Shown piece after piece: positions 1 through 13,300 of a stretch of DNA of 64,000 nt. Below the pieces are notes generated by a model, which saw only the letters and a program-made list of their open reading frames with translations, was not told the DNA's origin and did no database searches. Within the stretch, counting starts at the first letter, position 1; each line of letters opens with the position of its first letter. The stretch lies in assembly GCA_024036415.1 (NCBI GenBank), contig JAMWET010003177.1:43501-107500 (forward strand), written 5' to 3'. The DNA is from Prochilodus magdalenae (Eukaryota; Chordata; Actinopteri; Characiformes; Prochilodontidae). The translations under genes and the position numbers were made by a program.

Positions 1-405
1 TTATTAATTATCATTTAGTTTTATTATTGTTGTCATTATTTTATTTATTTAAATATTTATTGTTACCTTAATATGTTAAACTTAACACATGAACAGCAAT
101 TTGGATTATAATGTACTGAAGTGTGTCTTCTGGAGGTTACCTTATTTTATGCTTACAAAATCAATAAAACACATAATTTGACTAGAAAATTAGCTTGCTG
201 TCCCTTAAACCACTTTTCAAAATGAAACATTAATAATTAATACATGGAAAAAGTTTATTACATCAACGAAAGAAATTTGGCCAAATTGTTAATATATTTG
301 CATGCAAATACAAATTTGAATATACGCATTACTGCATTATAATGCCACAGTGCACACATGCACATATATCATCCACTGTTTCTAAAGGCTAGTATTTGTC
401 CTCAG

Positions 406-542
406 GCTCTGGAAAGACTACTCTGCTGGACGCTATTGCCGGCCGCATAGGCAGCAGTGGCACGCTCGCCGGGGAAGTATTTGTGAATGGAATAAAACTC
501 AAACAGGACCAGTTTCAGGACTGTTTCTCATATGTGCTTCAG
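406..542 (+). CDS. abcg5: ABCG5 exon: Walker A
   Basis: First ABCG5 exon in the window (137 nt). It enters two bases into a Gly codon after a TCCTCAG acceptor and encodes [14 protein letters not shown] through [10 protein letters not shown]. The intron splits the P-loop, so the GSS part lies in the missing upstream exon. The donor is CAG|GTTCGT. Confidence 0.95.
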
Positions 543-1411
543 GTTCGTACCCATGAGACGTGCGCTTGTGTGTCTGTGTGTCTATGTGTCTGGGTGTGAG
601 TGTGTATATTGCTGACTGATGTTGGCCTGACCTTCAGTCTGTAAAATCACAACTGATAAAGAAAGTAGGGGAAGGTAACAGTCTGGGTTACTGGAGGTTA
701 AGTTTGCAGATGAGCCCTGTAAACTGTGAGGTGTTCTGAAAGAGGCAGCGCTGCTGAAACAAGACGCTCCTCTATAATCTTCCTCTGAGCCGTTCATGTG
801 TGTCCACGGCAAAATTAAATAATCAAGAACAGCCCGCATTCATTTAGGGTAATCTCTTATATTATTACTGATAAACTCCTCAGGACTCTAGAGGACTGAA
901 AACCAAGCCAGTCATTAATTTAATTCTCTCGAGCTAAAACCAGGTGCCGGTGTTAGGGAATGGAGACATTAATAACCCAGAGAAGATGAAATGGCCTCTC
1001 AGAGACTCCAGAAAGTTATACTAAGAGAGATTGTCCTCAGTAGAACTACTGAATCAGTTGCTGTTAAAGTGCTGTCATGTTAGTTAATAACAACCTAAAG
1101 AGCATATCGTCGCTGTCCAATGGAAAACATGTATCTCCACTTTTGTCCATTTTTACTTTTATGCATCATTTGAACACAGCAGCTACTGTATACACTGAGT
1201 GAGAATCTCATAATGAATGGACCAACCGAAGTGGCCCAAAACTGTTCGGAAAGACGTCTGGTTCCACTGACTTGCATTAAAGTTAAATGAGGTTTTTGGC
1301 CTCTCCTGTAAGTTGCCATTTTGGAGATACTTGTTTTTCTTTGGACAGCGACGATATACTACATCTGTAAAGATGTTTTATTCTATATAGCCATATATAT
1401 AGAATACATAC

Positions 1412-1442
<31 letters not shown>

Positions 1443-1478
1443 TATGTATATATAGAATAAAACATCTTTACAGATGTA

Positions 1479-1540
<62 letters not shown>

Positions 1541-1578
1541 GTACCTATATATGTACCTGCCATATATATTAATATATG

Positions 1579-1618
<40 letters not shown>

Positions 1619-1692
1619 AAATGTTTATATTAAACATTTTTTTTTTTGTTTTGTCATTCTGGATCAAATGCACAATATTACAATAAGAATAC

Positions 1693-1764
<72 letters not shown>

Positions 1765-4700
1765 CTGTTTTTGAAACAAACCTTATATCTTGTTTTTTGA
1801 TGGTTTTCAGATTTAGCTTGATGATTTGAATGATGAATGGCACAAATGAGTTAGAAAGAAGTCTGATTACAATGATTTACATTAAACCTAAAATCTTTTT
1901 TTCCTTCTCTGGTAAAGTTATTCAGTAGTTTAGTTCGATCAAGCACAGAACAAAAGTCAGACTTCACCGTTCCTTTCTTTCATTTTCATCAATACAGCTT
2001 CAAATAACAGCAATAAATAGTGATTAATGTGATTCACAACTTTTGAATGCTAGTGTATGACTGCAGTTGTTAACTGAACCTAAGGCCACCATGCCCGATG
2101 CCAGGCACTGACTAGAATCCCACCAAAAGTTACATTTATTAAAAAAAGGTCATTTGTATTGCCAGAAGGGCAAAAGCTTTTATAATAAAAGTGTGATTTC
2201 TGGATATGATTTTTCCTGATCACGACAAATAGGATCAGTGCCAGGGAACTACTCTTAGAAAATTACTAGGGGTGTAATGATATACTCAGCCCACAATTCA
2301 GAGTAGATCCACAATACTGGCTCTATGATTCAGTATGCTGGAAATGGTTTGAACAAAATTAGAATAAATAAAACAATGATGTACAGCTTACTCCAGAGCT
2401 GACACTAGAGCTAAGAGGCAGCAACGCAGCTGCATTAAAGGGCATAATTAATACAATTCCCATTTTCACCATTGCACATTGCCACAAGTTTAGGTGTGAT
2501 GATGGTCGTGTCATGTCTAATTTGATATTTCAGAAACTCTTATTAGCTTTAGCTTTATTTTAGCTGATTATGACCGTTCATATAACTAGATTTGAAAGTC
2601 ATTGTAAGGATTCCAGCACAGTTGCTGTAAAAACACTGAAAAGTATTATAGTCTATGATACGTTTGAAGCTGAGTCTGAAATGAAAGCTCTAAAATTGCA
2701 TGTGTCTGTTTCTGTTTGTTAGCAGTCTGTCTTTCAGAAGCCTTTTCATATGGCTTCTAATATGTCATGATTGCAGCCTACATAGTAAATGAACAATCAG
2801 AGAGGTTTCATCTTCAAGAATAGATGGGTGTATACTATATATTTGATGGAATGGCTTTACAAACCCCTGGGTTGGGGCGTTAAATGAGGCTGTTATGTGC
2901 TGCTGCACTCTTAGAGTGGTTTGTGTGACGGCCTTTCCCTTGCCATGCTTCTCTAATGGGCACTATCCCTTACTCTCTGCTTCACAGAGTGACAATCTGC
3001 TGAGCTATCTGACAGTAGAGGAAAGTCTGACATTCACGGCTCAGCTGGCTCTGAGGCACCACTCTGCTATAGAAATCCATAAGAAGGTGAGTTCTTCACT
3101 GGAGTGCCATAGCAATGAGCACATAAACTCTGGCCTCGAATATGAGTATGACGCTTTAGGAAGCTGTTTGATGCATCGTAAAGTTTAATGTCTCTGTGTA
3201 ACAGTTCTGAATTGATTGTTACTGCAGGGCTTACGTTTACTGCATTTGGTTTGTATAATGTATTTACAGGTATTTTATATTTTCTGGTTTCCTTCTAGGT
3301 GTCTGCCGTCATGGCGGAGCTAAGCCTAAGCCACGTGGCTCACAGTGTAATCGGGGGCCGAGTCTTTCCTGGTATCTCTGGAGGGGAGCGGAGGAGGGTG
3401 TCTATCGCCAGCCAGCTGCTCCAGGACCCAAGTGAGCTAGCCTTTCACCTGCCAAATCTCAACAAAAAAAAGGATATTTCAGATGTTTTAGACTTATACG
3501 ACACTGATATCCGAAGCCGATGTGCAGCTGCTGGAACATCTTTCCAACATCTTTCCAGAGCCATCTGGTGCCAGAAATGAATATATCACATGTTAATATT
3601 AAGAGACCACCTCAAAATGATCAGTGTCTCTAGTTGTACAGGTTCTGGGTTTGTGTTGGACCAGAATTCCTCATTTCTGTTTTATTCTCTACACTACTGG
3701 AAACATGTCTCCCAAACTCCAGATCAGATATTGTATTAGATCTGTTTATTTAAAATCCCTAATGACCTCCAGCAGCCTGTTTTTAGAACCATGCTCACTG
3801 TGCATCTCACCCCAGCCACCGCTTGCCAGTCTCTCTGTAGGTTACTTGAGGTCATCTTATGGCGGTTAAAGTGACATTGGAATGAGGTGGCGCTCATCGC
3901 GGTCAGTAGAGAGTGGGTTTGGCCCTCTGCCAGCCTGTAGCTGTGTTGTCCTGTGTGTTTTGTTCCTGTAAACCAGACGTTCACTGTACCTGCCAGTAAA
4001 TCTAGAACCCAACCTTCTGTTCCTCACTAAGAACCTGCTGTACATGTGGCGATCCTGACTTAAGAAGAAACTGGAGTGCTCTGTTATTTATTTCCAGAGC
4101 TGTAGATCATATACTGATTAGGTTGAGAAACACAGTAGGAGTCCTATAACCATGCTCATACAGTTCAGCTACCTCTGGTCAAATGACATGTGGATTTAAA
4201 TGGGAATTCCACTTATTTTCCAGCATTTCTGCATCCGGTTCCATTGTTGAGGTGTAAACAAAATCATCTGGAGCAGTGTGAAATTTTGTTCATTGTACAA
4301 ACATACTGGCTCAGATTTTTTACATTATCAGGCAGCACATCCATAACCAGTGGTGTAATAATTCCAAAAATCACCAATGAAATTTCTCTATAGTGGATCA
4401 TGTTACATCAAACTACTCTGAAGGACGTATATCTTAATCATTCTATTGAATATGAATTCTTATTTGCTAAATATAACATATTAGGGGCAAAACATAAGAG
4501 ATACAAATGCCTGTGAATGTTATGTTATTTGGAAAATCAACCAGATATATATCTTGACCAGCAACACAACAACGTACTTGAGTGTCCAGCAGTAACTATG
4601 CTGTTCCCATTTGACAGGAGTTATGTTATGTAGTTTTATGCAAAAGTAAAGTAAGTAAGCACAGACTCGGCTTCTGTTCCCCGGAGATGAAGCAAGCGAA

Positions 4701-7276
4701 AGAGAATATTAAAAGAGCGAAAGAGAGGGTTATCATGTATTTGGAATTAAGCTGGGGTCCATGAGGGCCCCTAAGGAGGGATGCTTTATCTAGCTCCTCG
4801 GACCTGAGTGGCATCCTGGGACTCCAGACCAGGGATTAGTCCCCTTCTTAACTAAACACACGCACGGCCAATTATAAAGGCTTCACATTGGCTGCCTCCT
4901 CCAATCATGCAGGAAATGAATTAATTGTGCAATTAATTTGGCTCCAACGTTAGACAAAGCCAATTCTATTAATTGTTCTATTAATTGAAGTCAGGTGAGA
5001 CTCGTCCGAAAGTTTCTTAAAGAGGCCAAAAAGTTGAGTTATGAAAAGTTCCTCATGTTTTGTTCCAGGTGTTCTCTGACTTTCTGACTTTGCCATGTGT
5101 GTCTCAGAGGTAATCCTCCTGGACGAGCCAACCACGGGCCTTGACAGCATGACGGCCAACCAGATCGTGGTGTTGTTGGCAGAGCTGGCTAGAAGGGACC
5201 GCATTGTTATAGTGACCATCCACCAGCCCCGCTCAGAGCTCTTCCGAGTGAGTACGAAGGCTTCCGAGGCCGACCAGTATGCACTGGAATAGCCCTTAAT
5301 GACTTGTACAAGCAAGGTGATTAACCTGTATATCTCTCATGGCAAATTACCTTAACAGTCGTGCAGCCTTGAGATAAACGTTAGTGGTTTATGAGGTCAT
5401 ATAATTGTAATAAACAAGGTCAGGATGCAATAAATTAGAAATATCATGAGGGACCCTTTCTGCTCATAGATTTTCAACAGGATAGCCATCATGAGCTGTG
5501 GAGAGTTGGTGTTCTGTGGGCAGCCTGAGGAGATGGTGGACTTCTTCAGTAGTTGTGGCTATGAGTGTCCAGAGTACTGCAACCCCTTTGATATCTATGG
5601 TACTATACTTCTAATAACACACACTGAACCTTCTTTTTTTGAACTTCAATTTATACAGTCTATCAGTAGTATTATAACACTATCATTTCTTCTAATAAAT
5701 AATCATAAAGCTGTCTGATTGTTATTTCGAAGGCGTGAGTGGAAAAGGCTAAGCATGAGTGTTGAGTAAGAATGGGTGTTGTGACTAGCTTAGCGAGAGC
5801 ATTTGAACTAAAGTAACCCTCTCAGTGATGCTTTATGGTATTATGGGAGTTTATAATATGTCATACTGATAAGATACTGTATTGCTGCTTTTGGCTGGCA
5901 GTGGATCTGACCTCAGTGGACACACGCTGCAGTGAGCGAGAGGCTGCCACCTACAGGCGAATGCACGAAATCACCTCAGCATTTCAGAACTCGGATATCT
6001 CCCAAACAATGCTGTGTAAGATTGAGGAGAGCTGCCAGCGCTCCAAAAAACCCACAATCCCCTTCAAGAGTAAAGAGTCCCCCAACTGTCTGACCAAACT
6101 GGGCGTCCTCCTCAGGTGGGGCTCTCAATGTATTTGTTGCTACAGTGCATTGCATCTTGAAGATGAAGTTGTATGTGTATCAGATATTAATAGTATTAGT
6201 ATAATATAGTATAATATAATATAATATAATATAATATAATATAATATAATATAGTATAGTATAGTATAGTATAGTATAGTATAGTATAGTATAATATAAT
6301 ATAATATAATATAATATAATATAATATAATATAATATAATATAATATATAAAGCAATGCTGTTCAATGTTTTCAAAGTTTTAGTTCATATCCAAACCCTT
6401 ATTTTAGCCACCTCCCTGATCTTTAGAGCAGGAAGTGAGACTGTTATGAATGAGCTGAAAATGTATCATACAGAGCTCAATGCTAGAAACCAAAAGTTCA
6501 AATAACATGTTTGAAACAGTAACATCACCTTCAGTTTTAGGTATTTTGGTCTTATCTGGTCTTATACCTGTAAATAACTGCTCAGCTGTGTTAAAGATGG
6601 TCACCAAGTGAACAGGCTTTCCCTTAAGGACTTATATTGTGTTGGGATAAATGTGTCCTGGGATCTGAAACATTTGTAAGTAACCATAGAAACTGTCTCT
6701 ACTGAAACACACATTTTCTGCAATTAAATACGTTTTTGTATTTAAGAAATGTGTGCTATTATGTGTGCACACCTGTTCAGAGCTGTGTTTGATAGTCATG
6801 TCATGTATGATGTGTTTCATAGACATGTAGCGTTTTTAAATTCTACTCAAAATGAGCTAAAATTCGGTAAGAGTTCGGTATGTTTTGCATGTGAAAATCT
6901 CTAATCATTTGTTTAAATAAAACAAACGTAACTGAAGTATAGGGACAAATTCAGTAGAATGATCCATGCAGGCATTTCTAAAGGCTTATTTCCACAAGTA
7001 TCAAATGACACAATACTAAACATTCACAAAATCAACCTTTATGACAGCTTTAATAGGATTATCATCACTGCACAAAGAAAAACAAGTATCTCCAAAAGGT
7101 AACTCTACAGGTGGGAAAACGCTTTTTACTCACATTAAGTTAAAATATGAACATTTATGAAAATATGTTTCCTGAACAGGGGTGTTATGGAAGTGTTGTA
7201 AAGCTGTATGGATGTTGCCCTTCAGTAAAGTGGTCATGTTTTATAGTCAAGCTTTTGATTCTATTTTCTGCTTATT

Positions 7277-7350
<74 letters not shown>

Positions 7351-10300
7351 TCTCTCCTTCCCTAGGAGGACAGTAAGAAACCTATCCCGGGACAGGATGG
7401 GCGTCCTCATGCGCCTTTCTCAGAATCTTATCTACGGTCTCTTTGTGGCTTTCTTTGTCATGACTCTTGATAATGACGTCAGTAAAGGTGCAGTGCAGGA
7501 CCGAATCGGTATCATCTACCAGTCCATGGGTGCTTCGCCATACACTGGCATGCTGAATGCTGTGGCCCTGTGTGAGTTACTCCTTCTGTTAAGCTGCATA
7601 CTTGTAATAATAACTGCATGTACCTTCAAAAATCACCAAAACCACTGCTTTCAGTTTTGGACTTTTAGACCAAGAGCTGGTTTATCACTGACTCTGCCTC
7701 TTCATTTACTTTACCTGTTCGGTAATGATAAGGGAAAGACTTCAAAACTAAGACTTAGAGCTGGCCTGTAAGGAGGGAGAGAGAAAATCCGCTGCACTGT
7801 ACTCAGCTGGTCAGCGCTGTAGTTGCATTTCTGAGATAGTGTTCACTGCTGCCATAAAATCCTAGTGCTACTGTAGTTTAACCTTTCACTTAGTATGTCT
7901 GATTCAGATCCCAGAGTAGGCTACTTAGCTGAAATTCTAATAGTGTCCACGCTGGTATATATGCAGCGTAATGGTGTCAAGGGTTGTTCTCTAAATTAAA
8001 TAAACATGTCAGTAATATCAGCGCATATGCAGAATGAGGTAAGATAAGATAAGATAAGATAAGATAAGATAAGATAAGATAATGCACGTAAGACATACAT
8101 TACTAGAATAAATAGACTAAGAATTAAAGAAGAGCTATTAACAACAAACTGTAACAGTGAGCAGAGTGCTAGAACAGTACGTATATCAGAATAGATAGAG
8201 CAGGGCTACAGAACAGCGATAAACCACAGGTTCTAAATGTGAGAAGTACATTTACATGTATGAAATGTAATGTATTAGACATACACAGGAGCAGCCTTGG
8301 CTAATATTACAATAATAAACATATTAATTTGAAATAATAATAATAATAATACAAGAGAGGGATGTCTAAATACATTAATGAGCATGTACAAGACATTAAC
8401 AAAAGCAGCAAATGTCTAATTGCACCATAGAGATATGAAGTAATACTATGCATACAATATAATAATTATTACTAGGAGATACAGGGACAAGAGTGGATCA
8501 TCTAGAGAGCAGAAATACAGAAGTGGAGATGACTGTTCTTCCTTTAACACTATAACTATAATATAATATCAGAAACACCACATGTAACAGTCATACTGGT
8601 TAACCATTTCACCAGTCACGTCTGCTATAAGTGTGTGTTGTAGGATTACCATTAGGGACTGTGGATCATCTGTCGCTGTGTAATTTTCAGACCCAGCCAA
8701 CCCTATCAATTAATGCACAGGGGCCACCAAAGATCCATCACTGACCAGATATTATTTGGGTGGCGGATCATACTTAGTGTAAGTGTGATGCTAAAATGGT
8801 TGTATCCTGTGGGTGAAATTCCATAACATATGAATACATTATTTTGCATTGTCCTCTCAGAGAACTTCATTGGGTCCAATAGTGTAATTAGGGGGTCCCA
8901 CACCCCTCCAGGACCTCCTATATTTCACATCTTATTTGAAGTATGTCAGTTGGAGCTGGTTCACCTGTATCAGGCACAGCAATGTGGTTGGTGTTTAAGC
9001 AGTGTGTATACTTACAGTCTGCTTTATTAGACACACCACCCTTGCTGGTGCATTTTGTTACAGATTTTTTTAAAAGCATTGTGTCAGTCATTATCTGTAG
9101 TCAGCATGACCACTAATCTCAACTCAACAGTGACACTGAGGTGCGTATAAACAACTCAACAACACTGTTGTGCTGAGAATGACACACGATCTAAATAATA
9201 TTGGATTAGTGATGGTCCTATGGTGGTCCTTTTCCATGAATGGACAGGGTAGAGAGTGGCTGATAAATTATGCAGCCACAGATGAGCTACCGTCAGTAAA
9301 TCTACAACAGACAAACACATATCCATGTGGCGTTTCTGTAATTTTGTATAACCTCTCTACAGTCACACTATAACAGAGTCCCACCAATATATTTGTGTAA
9401 TTATATTGCTGTGATGTTAACAAAGGCTTTCAGAGTGCTTTGATATTAAATGCTCCAATCTATCCATCCTAAATTCTCACAGAAAGTTTCTTAAATGGTT
9501 TTAAATGTGCTGCCTGATGTCTACAACGTCGTTTTAAGCATATACGACAAAAACATTTGAGTTTTTTCCAGATTTGTCACTAATTTGACATCAAGATAAC
9601 ACAAAAACTTGTGTAGCTTTATTGGTGGTGCTGGATCATTAATATAATGGCTACGTATGCATTGTAGACAACTTCTGGTTCCCTTCACCACCACCTTCAA
9701 CACTATTTTACATCACACTGTTCTTTAAGACTTTCTTAATAATTGAAATATGAAGAACATTTTCAATTAAATTCAGTTTTAATTTTTAATGTACTTTCAT
9801 GCAGTTATTTTTATTCCACCTTTTTGTACCAACGAAGCAAGAAAGCAGTACATTAGTATGTAAAGATGCTGAGAAGTTAGAGAAACTGCACAAAAAGGGT
9901 TATGTCAAGTTATATTGTTACTGTCCCCTGTGAGTATTATGTGCTGTTGTCCCTGCAGTCCCTGCTTTGAGAGCGATAGCTGACCAGGAGAGTAAAGATG
10001 GCTTGTACCAGAAGTGGCAGATGTTTCTGGCCTATATCATTCACATCTTACCCTTCAGTATCATCAGTGTATGCATCTTCACCTCGTTCCTTTACTGGTG
10101 AGTCTGCTCTTGCATGCGTGATGCAACTTGGGTGGGGCTGAACTTTATCCTGATAAGCTTTTCTAAAGCAGGTAAGAAGGGCAGGAGAAGCGGGGGAGGT
10201 GATGGACGGGGTAACTCTAGGGCAAGACTGTGACGATAACCCATAAAGTGTGTCCTGTTTTTACCGCGCTGTGTGCTAGTTACTTGTTTACATATTTTGT

Positions 10301-13300
10301 CTCTCTGTGTTCATATCTCCATCGCAGGACGGTGGGCATGAACCCGGATCCCTGGCGCTTTGTGTGTTTTACAGCTGTGATCATGGTGCCTCACATCATT
10401 GGTGAACTACTGACACTGGTGCTGCTGGGGGTCGTTCAAGACCCCAACATGGTTAACAGTGGGATGGCCTTACTTAACATAGCTGGGATCATGGTGGGCT
10501 CAGGTTTCCTCAGGTAACTGCATCATGTTGTGGTCAAGCCCATGTTTTCTAAAGTCACAGCCTCTACCTGTCTGGTAGGCTTAACATGAGATTTTGGATT
10601 TCAGTCATTTGATCACTAATGAAGTCAGGTAATGATGTTGGATGATTAGCTGTGGATCACTCAAACCCATCCTAGAGGTATGAGGTGGACCTCCATCACT
10701 TAAAACAGCTTAAAACCCTTTTAGCCAACTTAGCATGGTGACATTAGGCTCATGTACAGCTGATCCAAAGCTTCTTGTTCCATTGTCAGTAAGTCAGTGT
10801 CAGCAATGAGTGCACCTGGGCTCAAATGACTGAAGATGCAATGTCTGCATCTTCAAATAACTGGTTCAGCGTATCTACCACCCTTTTAGATCTAAACACC
10901 TGGCTTTAATATTCAGAGGTTAAAATGTCAACCAAAAATACATTGTCATCTCTAACATGTTCAGTATTCAGTATTTCATTTTTCTGGGTCAGTAGAGTGA
11001 TCATAAAGCTTTACCATAACAGCTTACTTTTAAATGTCTACCTCAAATATGAAGTTCACAGGTCAAATGTCAAAATGTTTGCATAATGCAGTGGTTACAA
11101 CGTCAACAAAGTCATCCAAAGTGTTTTCATGTCAAATGGTAATTTGAGGAGAAACTCAGAATTTCTTTATTATGGTGGTGATGGTAATCAGAGATCTCTA
11201 TGTCTACAACAGAACTGCAGCCAATGTATTTACTACCTGAAACTACCAGTGAACCTACACGTCCTCTGAGTGCACGTATGTAGTGCTGATTAAAGAATAA
11301 TGGTAAATCAGGGGTTTTCTTTGAGACCTGTTTTGCTGTATGACACTGTTTGTGTACCAGGAACACCTCACCACAATGAACAGATCCAATTAACTGATTA
11401 AAATATGGGTTAGGCCAAAATGTTATCACAAGGCTACCATAAAACAGTGTCTCAGATATGAGGCAGAGACTTCATATCTATTCCAGGCAATAACGTTCCA
11501 CGAGGAAGATTTCAGGGGCATTAAACCCTTCAGATGTCTGGTTCCTATCACTACTACTGTGAATAGCTGGTGCCAGAATATTCTATACCAAACCTCTATG
11601 GATGACTTTGTTGACATTTGTACCATTTAATTATCCATGAATTAATTATGCATACATTCTTTCCCTTTAAGTGAAAGACTTTTATTAAATTGTTTGATTA
11701 ATAAAGCCAGTAGACAAAATAGAATGCTTATCTACTGCAGGTTTCAATATCAGTATCAGAAAAGAAGGAGTGGAGTCATTCCATCCAGCTACTGACTAAA
11801 CACCCCGTTCTGAAAAATGGTTTTCTCTTCCTCTGTGCTAGTGCTAGAAGATGACTGACAAAGTTAAACAAAGGTTTCCTATAAATGGCACTTTGGCCAG
11901 CATAAACCTACTACCTCCAGCTACCTACGAGAACCCTTCTGCCACTGCCAGTTGGTTGATTAAGCCAGATATGGGGCATCGCCCCTTTAAAATCTTGATA
12001 TTCCCAAAAGTACTAGTTTGACAGAGCTGTGCTGCAGCAGTGGGACACTCATAAGTGTTAGTCACAGTATATGCTCTACGTCAGACTACACCACAAACCA
12101 CAGCATACACTTTAGGGAATGTTGGGATTAATATGGGATATTTGACCATGCTTCTCTACTTGTGCGAACAGGGGTACCCAGCAAATGCCAGTGGTGTTCC
12201 AGTGGCTAAGCTACCTCACATTCCAGAAGTATGGCTGTGAGCTCCTCATTGTCACTGAGTTCTACGACAAGAACTTTACTTGCAGTAAGAAAATCTAACC
12301 CCTTCTTCCTGGATTAAATATTTTAGTCCTTCTTACCAAAGAATTGCTGCGAAATTCAACTATTGAGATGTAAAATGAAATGGTGTATTGCCCACTGTAG
12401 AAAGTGGAAGCTGATTTGAAGTTGTTTTTTTTTAAACTTGACGCTTCGGCCCGGATAATGAGGGAGAGCCTTCGAGGTAGCCATGAGGAGTTAGCAGTAG
12501 CACTTGAGCCACACAGACGTTAGGGCGGGTACTCCAATATACTCGTTTATTCACGGTTACAAACTGAAACAGTCTCCCGGCCACAACGGTACACTTAAGT
12601 GTGACTGTAGTTAAGCCATAGCGTTACAGAGAGTATAAACAGAGAGGAAAACCGCTAAACGCCATCTCTCTTCTCCACTCTGCTCTCTTCTTCTGCTGAG
12701 GCCACACTGGGATATGCAAATACAATGGCCCTTTCTTAAAGGCACAGCATAAATTTGACTGTTACAACCGCTGTTCATATTAACTAAAATACTGCCTAAT
12801 TAAATGAACAGCATGACTTAGATTTCTTCACAGCAAAGGTCATAGGAACTGAAGGTTGTGATGTCTACTACACAAATATGTTTTTTTTTAAACAGCCATT
12901 TTATTTTCAATCCAAACTAACCAATGAACCTAAGTTTGTCTTTATATGAAATATTGATAGTTGTAATTAAGATAAACTACTGGTAAAAAAAAAAAGCTGA
13001 AAAGCACAACTGTGTCTTACGTTGTCCGGATTGCCTAGTGCCAGGTAACTCTTGTAAAAACAGCTAAATGCTTTGCGCGACCACGTCACACACTATGGGT
13101 CTTCAGGTAACTATAAGAAAAAGCTAGCTCAGTATTTCCAGCATGGACATCATGGAAAAGGCTGTGAAGTGAACAAGGTAGACGGTATTGGAGGAAGTGA
13201 GTAAGAGATAAAGAAAGATAAGGATGTAGGGGGAGCCCAGGAGCAAAAAATTCCACTTCTTGCATAAAGCTTCAGCTGTCTGGTTCCTATCACCGCCAAT

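Noticed and set aside
582..839. 85-codon - strand open frame in an ABCG5 intron
   Set aside because: No homology, no splice signals, and it overlaps the donor region of a real exon.
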